NCBI RefSeq assembly: GCF_002904295.1
Contig: NZ_PPHG01000081.1
Coordinates: 25,080 to 89,079 of the forward strand
Reading direction: 5' to 3'
DNA length: 64,000 nt
From: Amycolatopsis sp. CA-128772
GTDB lineage: Bacteria > Actinomycetota > Actinomycetes > Mycobacteriales > Pseudonocardiaceae
Both the position numbers and the translations under genes were made by a program. Under the pieces are notes generated by a model. The model searched no databases. It was not told the DNA's origin and saw only the letters and a list, made by a program, of their open reading frames with translations. Of the stretch, positions 9,059-18,591 are shown one piece after another; positions within the stretch are counted from its first letter, which is position 1, and the number at the start of each line of letters is the position of its first letter.

Positions 9059-9202
9059 CGGTGGCGAGCATCCCAGTGTTGCGGTAGCCGCCGAATCCCG
9101 GCCCCGCAGTAATCCTTGAGGGCGACCGTAAGCGACCAGGCGCTTTGCCCAGCGACACATTGCCCACCCGGCGCACTCCCGCTGCGCCCTCCGAGAAGGT
9201 GC

Positions 9203-9225
9203 CGCACCGCCTGGCGCAGGTAGCC
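9203..9225 (+). repeat. Direct repeat, copy 2 of the DUF2631 3' end
   Basis: 22 of 23 bases match 8198-8220, in the same orientation, but here no DUF2631 coding sequence precedes it. It lies in the 272-base gap between the SUKH remnant and the acyltransferase; I see no gene in the rest of that gap. Confidence 0.6.
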
Positions 9226-9329
9226 CGGTCCGTCACCCTCGCCCCGAACGTCACCCCCGCGAGGTAAAGCCGGGAACGCCCGATTACAGTGGGCCGGTTC
9301 TCAGCTGAGCTTCGTGGGGGGATCACGCG

Positions 9330-10427
9330 ATGATGACGCACGACGAGTACCTGGCGACCCGAAGATTCCCGGCCCTCGACGGCGTCCGCGCCGTCGCCGC
9401 CGTGCTGGTGGTGGTCTTCCACTACGGCGGGCCCAACTGGGAGCGAGCCAACGGCTGGATCGGCGTGCACCTGTTCTTCGTGCTCTCCGGCTACCTCATC
9501 ACGACGCTCGCGTTGCGCGAAGAGGACCGCTCCGGTCGCGTCTCCCTGGCGGAGTTCTACATCCGCCGGGCGTTCCGCATCCTGCCTGTCTACTACGTCG
9601 TCATCGGCGTGGTCGTCGTCTTCGCCTACTTCCGCGGCCTGGGCCTGCGGCACAGCGGCATCGTGTCCGCGCTGCCGTGGAACGTCGCCTTCGTCGGCGA
9701 GTACCACCAGATGGCGCTGTTCGGCCAGGCGTGGACGCTCGGCGTCGAGCAGAAGTTCTACCTCGTGTGGCCGCTGCTCGCGTTCGGCTTCGGCGCGCTC
9801 GGCTTCGTCAAGCGCCTGAGCCTGGCCGTCGGCCTCGTCGCGATCATGCTCGCCCTGATTCCCTTCATGCCCTACGCGGGCGCGTACTCGCCGATCCTCA
9901 TCGGCTGCACGCTGGCGATCGTGCTGCACCACCGCAAGGGCTTCGCCGCGCTGCGGGCGTTCACCCACCCCGGCACCGGGCTCGTGGTCGCCGCCGCGCT
10001 GATCGCGGTGCAGACCCAGTTCGGCGAGATCGCCGCCTTCCTGCACGACGACGGCGGCTCGATCACCGGCACCGGGTACATCCTCCTGGCGGCCCTGCTC
10101 GTGCCGTCGCTGGTCGCCGGCCGCGGGCCGCTGGCCTGGATCCTCTCGCGGCGGCCGATGCGGTTCGTCGGCGAGCGGTCGTACTCGCTCTACCTCATGC
10201 AGGGCGTCGTCGCGCTGGCGCTGGCGGGGGCGATCCCGCAGTTCGCGCCGCACCGGACGCTGACCGCGGTCGCGGTGACGATCGCCGGCCTGCTGGCGGC
10301 GGACCTGCTGTACCGCTGGGTCGAGGTCCCGATGATCGACGTCGGCCGCCGGATCATCGCCCGCCGCCGGGCGAAGAAGATCACGCCGTCGCCCGAGGTG
10401 ACCGAGCCCGCGCTCGCCACGGTCTAG
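9330..10427 (+). CDS. Acyltransferase family 3 (OafA/YrhL-like) membrane protein
   Basis: 365 residues with about ten hydrophobic helices. The N-terminal signature RFPALDGVRAVAAVLVVVFH carries the conserved Arg and the catalytic-type His, and GVHLFFVLSGYLI follows as expected in the family. Family role: transfer of acyl groups to cell-surface sugars or antibiotics at the membrane. The substrate is unknown. The ATG at 9330 is chosen because the family motif begins about ten residues later. Confidence 0.85.
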   Translation: MMTHDEYLATRRFPALDGVRAVAAVLVVVFHYGGPNWERANGWIGVHLFFVLSGYLITTLALREEDRSGRVSLAEFYIRRAFRILPVYYVVIGVVVVFAYFRGLGLRHSGIVSALPWNVAFVGEYHQMALFGQAWTLGVEQKFYLVWPLLAFGFGALGFVKRLSLAVGLVAIMLALIPFMPYAGAYSPILIGCTLAIVLHHRKGFAALRAFTHPGTGLVVAAALIAVQTQFGEIAAFLHDDGGSITGTGYILLAALLVPSLVAGRGPLAWILSRRPMRFVGERSYSLYLMQGVVALALAGAIPQFAPHRTLTAVAVTIAGLLAADLLYRWVEVPMIDVGRRIIARRRAKKITPSPEVTEPALATV

Positions 10428-10777
10428 GGTTTACCGACGCCGAAGCAGGCGACCACGCGGCTCAGGTCCGGGGTCAGGAACACCGAGAACCAGTAGCCGC
10501 CGGCCGGGCGGTCGTCGACGAAGACCAGGCACAGCTCGCGTTCCGGGCAGGCTTCGAGGTCGGCGACGGCGTCGGCGAACCCCGCCGACGCCTGGCCCGT
10601 CCGGTGCGTGTGCCGCTCGCGGCGGCGGAAGGTCCGCCGGAACGATTCGGCGGACCCCGGCCGGTCACCGCCGATGAGCGCGGCCCCGGAGCCCAGCGCC
10701 GCGCGGGCGAGCGCGAACACACCGTCGCGTCCCGCCAGCAGCTCGGCCAGCCGATTCCGCTCCACCCGTTCCCCCAC
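10424..10777 (-). CDS. Hypothetical protein
   Basis: 117 residues, soluble, Ala/Arg-rich, ending LTPDLSRVVACFGVGKP. No motif I recognise. A GTG start at 10777 is used; another in-frame GTG lies at 10765. Its stop overlaps the acyltransferase stop by a few bases in convergent orientation, and a strong terminator (10784-10812) just upstream separates it from the MFS gene. Confidence 0.5.
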   Translation of the reverse strand: MGERVERNRLAELLAGRDGVFALARAALGSGAALIGGDRPGSAESFRRTFRRRERHTHRTGQASAGFADAVADLEACPERELCLVFVDDRPAGGYWFSVFLTPDLSRVVACFGVGKP

Positions 10778-10783
10778 ACGGAA

Positions 10784-10812
10784 AAGCCGGGTGCCCCGAC
10801 GGCACCCGGCTT
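10784..10812 (-). terminator. Hairpin terminator after the DHA2 transporter
   Basis: Perfect 12-bp stem (AAGCCGGGTGCC pairing with GGCACCCGGCTT) around a 5-base loop, 14 bases past the transporter stop at 10826. No U-tract, as is usual in high-GC actinomycetes. Confidence 0.7.
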
Positions 10813-10825
10813 CCGAAGCTACCCC

Positions 10826-12595
10826 TCAGCGTTCGCTCGACGGCGACACCAGTTCGCTGGGCCCGCTGCCCGCCTCCCCGGCCACCGCGGCCAGCTCCGC
10901 ACCGGCCGACTCGGTCCGCTCCGGGCGGGAGTCCTTCGTCAGCAGCGACGCCACCGCGCCGACCAGGCAGACGGCGATCGCGAAGCCGAACGCCACCGCC
11001 AGGCCCGACTGGAACGGGCCCGAAATCAGGTTCGGGAAGAAGCTGCGGCCGGTCAGGAACGACGCCTGGTCCGGCGGCAGGGCCGACAGCTGGCCGCCCA
11101 GCAGCTGCTGGATCGGGTTGTAGCCCAGGAACGCCGCGAACAGCACCGCCACCGCCGGCAGGTTCGCCACCTGGCCCGCCGCCGCCTCGGGGACGCCGTG
11201 CGCGACCAGGCCGTCGTGCATCGTCGACGGGAGGCTGCTCGACAGGCCGGAGATGATCAGGCTGAAGAAGAAACCGATCGACAGGACCATCGCCGCGTTC
11301 TGGAACGTCGTCATCATGCCCGCGCCGGAGCCGCGTGCGTCCGCCGGCAGGCTGTTCATCACCTCGGCGCGGTTGGGCGAGGAGAACATGCCCATGCCGA
11401 TGCCGTTGACCAGCAGGATCGCCGCGAACGCCCAGTAGTCGAAGTTCACCGGCAGGATGATCAGCAGCAGGAACGTGACGGCCGTGATGAACAGGCCGCT
11501 CGAAGCGAGCAGGCGGCTGCCGATCCGGTCGGCGAGGATGCCCGACGTCGGCGCGGCCAGCAGGAAGCCGACGGTCATCGGCAGCATGTAGATGCCCGCC
11601 CACAGCGGCGTCTGCTCGAACGTGTAGCCGTGCTGCGGCAGCCAGATGCCCTGCAGCCAGATGATCAGGATGAACTGCAGCCCGCCGCGGCCGAGCGACG
11701 CCGTCAGGTTCGCGACGTTGCCCCAGGTGAACGACCGGATCCGGAACAGCGACAGGCGGAACAGCGGGTTGTCGACCTTCGTTTCGATGATCACGAAGGC
11801 GACCAGCACCGCGGCGCCGCCGATCAGGCAGCTCAGCACGAACGGGCTGCCCCAGCCGGTCGGCGACGAGCCGTAGGGCTGGATGCCGTAGGTGATCCCG
11901 ACCAGCACCGCGATCAGGCCGACCGCGAAGGTGATGTTGCCCCACCAGTCCATCCGCGCGTGCTTGCGGACGCCGGTGTCGTGCAGCTTGAGGTACGCCC
12001 AGACCGTGCCGATCACGCCGAACGGCACCGAGACCAGGAAGATCAGGTTCCAGTCGATCGGCGCCAGCACGCCGCCGACGACCAGGCCGAGGAACGAGCC
12101 GGCGATGGCCGCGACGCCGTTCATGCCGAGCGCGAGGCCGCGCTGGTTGGCCGGGAACGCGTCGGTGAGGATCGCCGAGGAGTTCGCCATCAGGAAGGCC
12201 CCGCCGACGCCCTGCACGATCCGCCAGCCGATCAGCCACAACGCGGCGGCGTCCCCGTCGAACCAGGTGACGGCCAGCATGATGGAAGAAACGGTGAAGA
12301 CGGCGAAGCCGAGGTTGTACATCCTCGCGCGGCCGTACATGTCGCCGAGCCTGCCGAAGCTCACCACCAGCACCGCGGTGACCACCAGGAACCCCATGAT
12401 CATCCACAGCAGGTAGCTCGTGTTGGCCGGTTCCAGGGGGTTGATGCCGATGCCCTTGAAGATGTCGGGCAGCGCGATCAGCACGATCGAGGAGTTGATC
12501 GTGGCGATCAGCATGCCCAGCGTCGTGTTGGACAGCGCGATCCACTTGTACCGCGGCCCCAGTTCCGCGATCGAATACGTCCGGCGTTGCGCCAC
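10826..12595 (-). CDS. MFS drug exporter, DHA2 (EmrB/QacA) 14-helix type
   Basis: 589 residues with 14 predicted membrane helices. Family motifs: LPDIFKGIG after helix 1, FGRLGDMYGRARMYNLG (motif A) between helices 2 and 3, and motif C near GSFLGLVVGG in helix 5. Family role: proton-driven export of hydrophobic compounds. The GTG at 12595 (VAQRRTYSIAEL) follows GAGAGG; an open frame to 12658 exists but would run through the operator palindrome upstream. Substrate unknown. Confidence 0.88.
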   Translation of the reverse strand: MAQRRTYSIAELGPRYKWIALSNTTLGMLIATINSSIVLIALPDIFKGIGINPLEPANTSYLLWMIMGFLVVTAVLVVSFGRLGDMYGRARMYNLGFAVFTVSSIMLAVTWFDGDAAALWLIGWRIVQGVGGAFLMANSSAILTDAFPANQRGLALGMNGVAAIAGSFLGLVVGGVLAPIDWNLIFLVSVPFGVIGTVWAYLKLHDTGVRKHARMDWWGNITFAVGLIAVLVGITYGIQPYGSSPTGWGSPFVLSCLIGGAAVLVAFVIIETKVDNPLFRLSLFRIRSFTWGNVANLTASLGRGGLQFILIIWLQGIWLPQHGYTFEQTPLWAGIYMLPMTVGFLLAAPTSGILADRIGSRLLASSGLFITAVTFLLLIILPVNFDYWAFAAILLVNGIGMGMFSSPNRAEVMNSLPADARGSGAGMMTTFQNAAMVLSIGFFFSLIISGLSSSLPSTMHDGLVAHGVPEAAAGQVANLPAVAVLFAAFLGYNPIQQLLGGQLSALPPDQASFLTGRSFFPNLISGPFQSGLAVAFGFAIAVCLVGAVASLLTKDSRPERTESAGAELAAVAGEAGSGPSELVSPSSER

Positions 12596-12622
12596 TGTGC
12601 AACCTCTCTGCTCGCAAAGTCC

Positions 12623-12637
12623 CTTAGCTAGGCTAAG
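12623..12637. promoter_or_regulatory. Operator-like palindrome upstream of the exporter
   Basis: CTTAGC-TAG-GCTAAG, 6-bp arms with a 3-base centre, 28 bases upstream of the exporter start. The TTAG/CTAA pattern is like MarR-family sites. No marR gene is adjacent, so the regulator is unknown. Confidence 0.45.
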
Positions 12638-12767
12638 CAACTTGCTTGCGTATGGCAACCAACCCGGCGGAACGCATGGGAGAGCATGATCACAGTCGCT
12701 TGACTGTCCTTTGTGGAGTCTTTACCAGCCGGGCCACTGGGCGAGGACCTCCGCTCCGGCGTCCCCC

Positions 12768-13008
12768 CATCTTTCGCGAAGCTTGGATCGCGGCCGTCAC
12801 GAAGCACTATCCCGGCGAGCCCAAGCCCGGCTACATCGCGCCGTGGGATGAGACGCCCGACTGGGCACGCCGAAGGGCCGCCGCCGTTTACGACCAGGTA
12901 GCAGCCTTCATCCAGGCAACGGACGGCGCATTGGCAGCAGCAGACGGACACGGAGATCTTCGAACGAGTCGAGCGGGAAGTGGCCCAACCGGCGGCCTCA
13001 AGAAGTAA
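12768..13008 (+). pseudogene. Remnant of an unidentified actinobacterial protein
   Basis: A coding-like stretch FREAWIAAVTKHYPGEPKPG continues to YDQVAAFIQATDG, then the sense shifts to another frame reading TDTEIFERVEREVAQPAAS. The two parts look like the start and end of one protein with the middle lost and the frame changed. The upstream open frame from 12646 has no family-like content. I cannot name the family. It is convergent with the MocR gene and overlaps its end by 11 bases. Confidence 0.4.
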
Positions 13009-14446
13009 CCAGCCGCCCCAGCACCGCGATACCCTCGGCGATCTCCGTCGCCGTCCGGGCCGCATACCCCAGCACCAGCCCCGGCCGCCCCGGCTGCTGC
13101 CGGTGCCACGACAGCGGCTGGACCTTCACCCCCTCCGCCAGCGCGGCCGCCGCCACCGCGACGTCGTCCACGTCTTCGTCGAACGTCACCGTCAGGTGGA
13201 GCCCGGCCGCCGCGCCGTGGACCACCGCCGACGGCAACGACTCGGACAGGGAGCGGATCATCGCGTCCCTGCGGCGGCGGTGCCGGGCCCGGACCACGCG
13301 CAGCTGCCGCTCCAGCTCGCCCGTCTCCATCAACCGGGCCAGCACCAGCTGCGCCAGCACCGCGTTGCCCAGGTCCGCGAACCGCTTGGCCGCCACCAGA
13401 TCGGCGAAGAACCGCGGCGGGGCCAGCAGCCAGCCCACGCGCAACGCCGGGGCCAGCAGTTTCGAGACGCTACCGAGGTAGCAGACCTCCGGCAGCATCG
13501 ACCGGACCGCGGGCACCGGCGCCCGGTCGTACCGGTGCTCCGCGTCGTAGTCGTCCTCCACGACGATGCCGCCGCCGGCCGCCCAGCGCATCAGCTCCCG
13601 GCGGCGCTCACCGCCCAGGACCACGCCCATCGGGAACTGGTGGGCCGGCGTCAGCAGCACCGCCGGCGCCCGCAACGCGGAGACGCGCACCCCGTCGTCG
13701 TCCACCGGGATCGGCGGGGTTTCCAGGCCGCAGTGGTGCAGGTGCTGCCGGGCCCCCAGCGAACCCGGGTCCTCGACGGCCACCGCCGGCACGCCGTGCG
13801 CCCGCAGCACCTCCCCCAGCAGGGTCAACCCCTGCGCGACCCCCGCGACCACGATGATCTCGCCCGGGTCGACGCGGATCCCGCGGTTGCGCGCCAGCCA
13901 GCGCGACACCGCCAGCCGCATCGAGGGCGCGCCGCGCGGGTCGCCGTAGCCGAAGTGGGCCGGCTCCAGCTCGTCCAGCACCGCCCGCTCGGCACGCAGC
14001 CAGGCCCCGCGCGGGAAGGCCGTCAGATCGGGGACGCCCGGCGTCAGGTCGACCCGGGCCGGGGCCGCGCGGACCGCGTCGAAGACCTCCACCCCGGGCC
14101 ACGCGGTGATCACCTCGGCGGCCGGCCGGTCCGGCGAAGGGTCCGGCGGCAGCACGGGCGCGGCGACGACGACCGTGCCCGCCCGGCCGCGGCCCGCCGC
14201 GTGGCCGTCGTCGATCAGCCGCTGGTAGGCCTCGGTGACCACGCCGCGCGACACGCGCAGCTCCGCGGCCAGCACCCGGGACGCGGGCAGCCGGCCACCG
14301 ACCGGCAGCCGGCCGTCGGCGACCGCGGCGCGCAGCTGCCCGGCGAGCCAGTCCGCGAGGCCGCCCGGCGGGGCGTCACGGACGTCGAGCTGGAGGAAGT
14401 CCGAACCTATGGACCCCTCCGCGAGCGGAGTTTTGGCTCTGTCCAT
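12998..14446 (-). CDS. MocR/PdxR-type regulator (GntR HTH fused to aminotransferase fold)
   Basis: 482 residues. Residues ~15-85 form a GntR winged helix (LPASRVLAAELRVSRGVVTEAYQRL). The rest is a fold-type I PLP domain with YGDPRGAPSMRLAVSRWL, the acidic motif VVEDDYDAEHRYD and the PLP lysine in SVSKLLAPALRVGW. Family members regulate PLP synthesis, GABA use or neighbouring genes in response to PLP-linked ligands. ATG at 14446 is used; it is divergent from a methyltransferase gene starting 28 bases away, its likely target. Confidence 0.88.
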   Translation of the reverse strand: MDRAKTPLAEGSIGSDFLQLDVRDAPPGGLADWLAGQLRAAVADGRLPVGGRLPASRVLAAELRVSRGVVTEAYQRLIDDGHAAGRGRAGTVVVAAPVLPPDPSPDRPAAEVITAWPGVEVFDAVRAAPARVDLTPGVPDLTAFPRGAWLRAERAVLDELEPAHFGYGDPRGAPSMRLAVSRWLARNRGIRVDPGEIIVVAGVAQGLTLLGEVLRAHGVPAVAVEDPGSLGARQHLHHCGLETPPIPVDDDGVRVSALRAPAVLLTPAHQFPMGVVLGGERRRELMRWAAGGGIVVEDDYDAEHRYDRAPVPAVRSMLPEVCYLGSVSKLLAPALRVGWLLAPPRFFADLVAAKRFADLGNAVLAQLVLARLMETGELERQLRVVRARHRRRRDAMIRSLSESLPSAVVHGAAAGLHLTVTFDEDVDDVAVAAAALAEGVKVQPLSWHRQQPGRPGLVLGYAARTATEIAEGIAVLGRLVTS

Positions 14447-14474
14447 CGGGCCATTGTCGCAGCACGCTGGTCCC

Positions 14475-15257
14475 ATGGACACCAGTTACGTGCACGGGTA
14501 CGCCGAACCCGAGACCCGCCGCCTCGGCGACCAGGCCGACACCCTCGCCGGACTCCTGCACGCCGGGACGGCCTACCCCGCCGGGAGCCGCGTGCTGGAG
14601 GCCGGCTGCGGCGTCGGCGCCCAGACCGTCCACCTCGTCGCCCGCAGTCCCGGCGCGCACCTGACCGCGGTCGACGTCTCCGAAGCGTCGCTGCGGCAGG
14701 CGAAAGCCCGGGTCGGGGGCGTCGAGTTCCGGCGAGCCGACCTGTTCGACCTGGACGGCGAGTACGACCACGTCTTCGTCTGCTTCGTCCTGGAACACCT
14801 GCCGGAGCCGGAGAAAGCGCTCGCGCACCTGAAGACGCTGCTGCGGCCGGGCGGCACGATCACGGTCATCGAGGGCGACCACGGGTCGGCGTTCTTCCAC
14901 CCGCGCAGCGAGCACGCCCAAGCGGCGATCGACTGCCTGGTCCACCTGCAGGCCGAGGCCGGCGGCGACGCGCTCATCGGGCGTCGCCTGCACCCGCTGC
15001 TGACCGGCGCCGGGTTCGGCGACGTCACCGTCGAACCGCGGACCGTCTACGCCGACAGCTCCCAGCCGGGGCTGGTCACCGGGTTCACCCGCGACACCTT
15101 CACCGCGATGGTCGAAGGCGTCGGCGAAACCGCCGTCGCCCGCGGCCTCGCCACCGTGGACGGCTGGGCGCGCGGAGTCGCGGACCTGCACCGCACCGCC
15201 GGTCCGGGCGGGACCTTCCACTACGCGTTCTTCAAGGCCACGGGGAGCACCACGTGA
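14475..15257 (+). CDS. Class I SAM-dependent methyltransferase
   Basis: 260 residues. SAM motif I is VLEAGCGVGAQTVHL, followed by LTAVDVSEASL (acidic residue for ribose) and the post-motif FVLEHLPEPEKAL, then LLRPGGTITVIEGD. This is the UbiE/Coq5-like small-molecule methyltransferase pattern; the substrate is unknown. Divergent from the MocR gene with a 28-base gap, so the regulator probably controls it. Confidence 0.85.
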   Translation: MDTSYVHGYAEPETRRLGDQADTLAGLLHAGTAYPAGSRVLEAGCGVGAQTVHLVARSPGAHLTAVDVSEASLRQAKARVGGVEFRRADLFDLDGEYDHVFVCFVLEHLPEPEKALAHLKTLLRPGGTITVIEGDHGSAFFHPRSEHAQAAIDCLVHLQAEAGGDALIGRRLHPLLTGAGFGDVTVEPRTVYADSSQPGLVTGFTRDTFTAMVEGVGETAVARGLATVDGWARGVADLHRTAGPGGTFHYAFFKATGSTT

Positions 15258-15345
15258 TCATCCGGCGGCGGCCGGCGGGCAGCACCAACTTCGTCGACCG
15301 GGACCTCCAACGGGTCCGAAACGACCTCGCCGCCCTCGAACCCCG

Positions 15346-18300
15346 CTACCCGGCGACGCGTTCCAAGGCCGTCAGGTGGTTCCGGACCCGGATGGCGCCG
15401 GGCACGCCTTCCTCGGCGTAACAGGCCAGCGCGCGTTCCCAGTGCTCGCGCGCGGCCTCCGGGTCACCGAGTCCACAGTGGACTTCACCGAGCCCGCAGT
15501 GGGCCCGGCCCTGTTCCGGACCACAGCCCGTTGCCTTGGCCACGGCCAAGGCTTCGCGGTGGTACCGGAGCGCGTCCGCGGAGGCGCCGCGCGCGGCGGC
15601 GAGGTGGCCGAGACTGTTGAGCACGCGGGATTCGACACCCCGGTCACCGCATTCGCGCGCCAGGCTCAACGCCTCTTCGAGGTGCTGGGCCGCGTCCGCG
15701 TGGCGGCCCTGCGCCAGCCGGACGTCACCCAGGTGCTTCAACGCCACGCTGCGGTTGGTCGGGCTGCCGGTCTCCTGCGCGATTTCCAGCGCCCGTCCGA
15801 GGTGCGCGGCGGCTTCCGCGTACCGGCCGCGGGCGTGCTCGATGTCGCCGAGGATGCCGAGGGCGTACCCCTCGCTGACCCGGACGCCCATCGCGCGAAG
15901 GTGCTCCAGCCCTTCCTCCAGGACGCGGGCCGCTTCGTCGTGACGGCCCAGCGCCGACAGCGAGTCGGCCAGGTTGACCAGGGCGTACCCCTCGCCGGTG
16001 CGGTCGGCGATGTCGCGGGCCAGTGCGAGCGCCTCTTCCAGGTGGCCGATCGCCTCGCCGTACCGGCCGATGCCGCGGCAGGTGCAGCCGAGCACCACCA
16101 GGACCAGGCCCTCACTGGTGCGGTCGCCGGATTCCCGGGCCAGCGCCAAGGCTTCCGTCGAATACCGGATCCCCTCGGCGAACCGGCCCAGCGCGCGGCA
16201 GACCAGGCCGAGCGTGTTCACCGCGTGGATCTCGGTGCGCCGGTCGCCGGTCTCGCGGGCGAGGACGAGCGCCTCTTCCAGGTACCGCAACGCATCCCGC
16301 GACCGGCCGACGCGCCAATGTCCCAGCGCGATCAGGATGAGCGGCTCGGCTTCGGCCGCCCGGTCACCGGCGTGGTGGGCCAGCGCCGACGCGTGCGTGT
16401 GCAGCACCAGGGCTTCCTCGTGGTAGCCGCCGACGTCGAGGTAGTGCCACAGGATCCCGGACAGCAGCCGCAGGTGGTCCGGCCACCCGTGCCGCGTCGC
16501 GTGCGCGGCCACCGCCAGCAGGTTGCGGCGCTCGGCCTCCAGCCACGCCGGCGCGTCGAGCACCTTGACGTCGGGCTCCGGCACCCGCGGCCGCAGGTGG
16601 CGTTCCTGCGGCAGGACGACGTCCATGGCCTGCGCGGCCGAGGAGACGTAGAAGTCGAACAGCCGCTCCTGCGCCTCGCGGCTTTCGGCGGGGTCGCCGT
16701 CCGCGAGCTCGGCGGCGTAGACGCGCAGCAGGTCGTGCAGCTGGACGCGGTCTTCGCCGGTCTGCTGCGCGAGGTGGGCGCGCACCAGGGTGCCGGTCAG
16801 CCGTTCCGCCTCCGGCAGCGGGACGCCGGCGAGCGCGGCGATCGCCGGCGGGGTCAGGTCGCGGCCCGGGTGCAGGCCGCAGAGCCGGAACACGCGGGCC
16901 GCGTCCGGGGCGAGGTGGCGGTACGACCACGAGAACACCGCGCGGACCGCGGTCAGCGGGTCGCCGCCGCCGTCGAGCAGGTCGAGGCGCCGCCGTTCGT
17001 CGGCCAGTTCGTCCGCCAGGGCCGCCAGCCGCTCCCCCGGCCGGCTCAGCGCCAGCTCCGCGACGAGCCGCAGGGCGAGCGGCAGCCGGGCCGAGTACCC
17101 GATCAGCGCCGCCGCGGCGTCGGGTTCGGCGTCGACGCGCCGGCCGAGCAGGGCCCGGAGCAGGTCGTGGGCTTCGGCGTCGGTGAGCAGGTCGACGAGC
17201 ACCCGGCGGGCGCCGTGCCGGGCGACCAGGCCGGGCAGCGCGTCCCGGCTGGTCACCAGCACCAGGCAGGACGGCGAGCCGGGCAGCAGCGGCCGCACCT
17301 GGCCGACCGAACCCGCGTTGTCCAGTACCAGCAGCATGCGGCGGCCGGTGAGCGCGGTGCGGAACTTCGCGGCGCGCTCCTCCGGTTCGGCGGGGATGTC
17401 CGCGCCGTCGACGCCGAGGGCACGCAGGAAGCCGGACAGCGCGTCGCCGGGGTCGACCGGCCGGACCGTGCCGAAGCCGTGCAGGTCGAGGTAGAGCTGC
17501 CCGTCCGGGAACTCCGCGGGCGACCGCTGCGCCCAGTGCACCGCGAGCGCGGTCTTGCCGACCCCGCCGGTGCCGGACAGGACGGCGATGCGCGCGCCGG
17601 TGTCGCCTTCGTCGCGACGCAGCAGCGTGTCCAGCTCGGCCAGCTGGGCCGCGCGGCCGCGGAAGCCGGGGACGTCCGCGGGCAGCTGGGCGGGCACCCG
17701 GGCCGGCGGCTCCGGCGCCGCGAAGTCCTGCCGCAGCACCTGGCGGTGGGCCGCGCGCAGCTCGGGGCCGGGTTCGATGCCCAGCTCACCGGCGAGCCGG
17801 CGGCGGACCTCGTCGTACACGTCGAGCGCGGCGGCCTGGCGCCCGGACGCGGCGAGCACCACCATCAGCCTGGCGTGCGCCGACTCGTTCAACGGCTCCT
17901 CGGCGGTCAGCACCCGCAGCTGGACCGCCGCGTCCTCGGGGTCGGCGGTCCCGGCGTAGGCCATCACGGCCTTGGCCCGCCGCATCGCGATCGCCAGCCG
18001 GGCGGGGTGCTGGCGGAGCCGTCCGACGTCGGCAAGGGCCGGGCCGCGCCAGAGCCCGAGGGCCTCGCGGTGGGCGTCCCGGGCGAGGAGCGCTTCGAAC
18101 TCCAGCAGATCGAGCTCGGTTTCCCCGGCGGCGAGCCGGTAGCCGCCCTTGTCCGTGGCGATGAGGTCGGCCGGCCGCAGCGCCCGCCGCAGCCGGGCGA
18201 CGTAGGTGTGGAGCAGCTCCAGGCACGACGACGGCGGCTCGTCCCAGACGACGTCGACGAGGTCCTCGCGCCGGACGGTCCGGTTCGGCTGCAGAGCCAG

Positions 18301-18591
18301 CAGGGCCAGCAGCAGGCGCTGCTTCTCGGCGCCGATCTCGACCGGCTCGGTGCCGCGCGTCACCGTCAACGGACCCAGGACGCCGATCCGGACCGGCTCC
18401 GGCGGGGCTTCGGCCAGCGCCTCCCGCAGCCGCCGTTCGGTCTCCGGCCGGGGCCGCCGGACGCTGCCGAGCTCGGCGTTGCGGACCGCGCGCAGGCTCA
18501 GTCCCGCGCGCTCGGCGAGCTGGGCCTGGGTGAGGCCGGCGAGCACACGCCGGTCGCGCAGCCATCCGGCGAACGACGGGCCTTCGTCCAC
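15346..18591 (-). CDS. SARP/AfsR-like regulator: XRE-HTH, BTAD, NB-ARC and TPR domains
   Basis: 1081 residues. In order: an XRE helix-turn-helix (LTQAQLAERAGLSLRAVRN, residues ~20-60); an OmpR-type winged helix plus bacterial transcriptional activator domain (~70-310); an NB-ARC ATPase with P-loop GTGGVGKTAL and LLVLDNAGS; and at least seven C-terminal TPR units of the form GRYAEAAAHLGRALEIA. Such proteins activate secondary-metabolite or stress genes. The extra N-terminal XRE domain gives two DNA-binding modules. GTG at 18591 (VDEGPSFAGW) is preferred over the farther 18666 start. It stands alone, with no biosynthetic cluster beside it. Confidence 0.9.
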   Translation of the reverse strand: MDEGPSFAGWLRDRRVLAGLTQAQLAERAGLSLRAVRNAELGSVRRPRPETERRLREALAEAPPEPVRIGVLGPLTVTRGTEPVEIGAEKQRLLLALLALQPNRTVRREDLVDVVWDEPPSSCLELLHTYVARLRRALRPADLIATDKGGYRLAAGETELDLLEFEALLARDAHREALGLWRGPALADVGRLRQHPARLAIAMRRAKAVMAYAGTADPEDAAVQLRVLTAEEPLNESAHARLMVVLAASGRQAAALDVYDEVRRRLAGELGIEPGPELRAAHRQVLRQDFAAPEPPARVPAQLPADVPGFRGRAAQLAELDTLLRRDEGDTGARIAVLSGTGGVGKTALAVHWAQRSPAEFPDGQLYLDLHGFGTVRPVDPGDALSGFLRALGVDGADIPAEPEERAAKFRTALTGRRMLLVLDNAGSVGQVRPLLPGSPSCLVLVTSRDALPGLVARHGARRVLVDLLTDAEAHDLLRALLGRRVDAEPDAAAALIGYSARLPLALRLVAELALSRPGERLAALADELADERRRLDLLDGGGDPLTAVRAVFSWSYRHLAPDAARVFRLCGLHPGRDLTPPAIAALAGVPLPEAERLTGTLVRAHLAQQTGEDRVQLHDLLRVYAAELADGDPAESREAQERLFDFYVSSAAQAMDVVLPQERHLRPRVPEPDVKVLDAPAWLEAERRNLLAVAAHATRHGWPDHLRLLSGILWHYLDVGGYHEEALVLHTHASALAHHAGDRAAEAEPLILIALGHWRVGRSRDALRYLEEALVLARETGDRRTEIHAVNTLGLVCRALGRFAEGIRYSTEALALARESGDRTSEGLVLVVLGCTCRGIGRYGEAIGHLEEALALARDIADRTGEGYALVNLADSLSALGRHDEAARVLEEGLEHLRAMGVRVSEGYALGILGDIEHARGRYAEAAAHLGRALEIAQETGSPTNRSVALKHLGDVRLAQGRHADAAQHLEEALSLARECGDRGVESRVLNSLGHLAAARGASADALRYHREALAVAKATGCGPEQGRAHCGLGEVHCGLGDPEAAREHWERALACYAEEGVPGAIRVRNHLTALERVAG

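Noticed and set aside
15254..15421. Small plus-strand gene after the methyltransferase
   Set aside because: Its similarity to the SARP end read in reverse suggests an inverted repeat; no independent ribosome-binding site or family.
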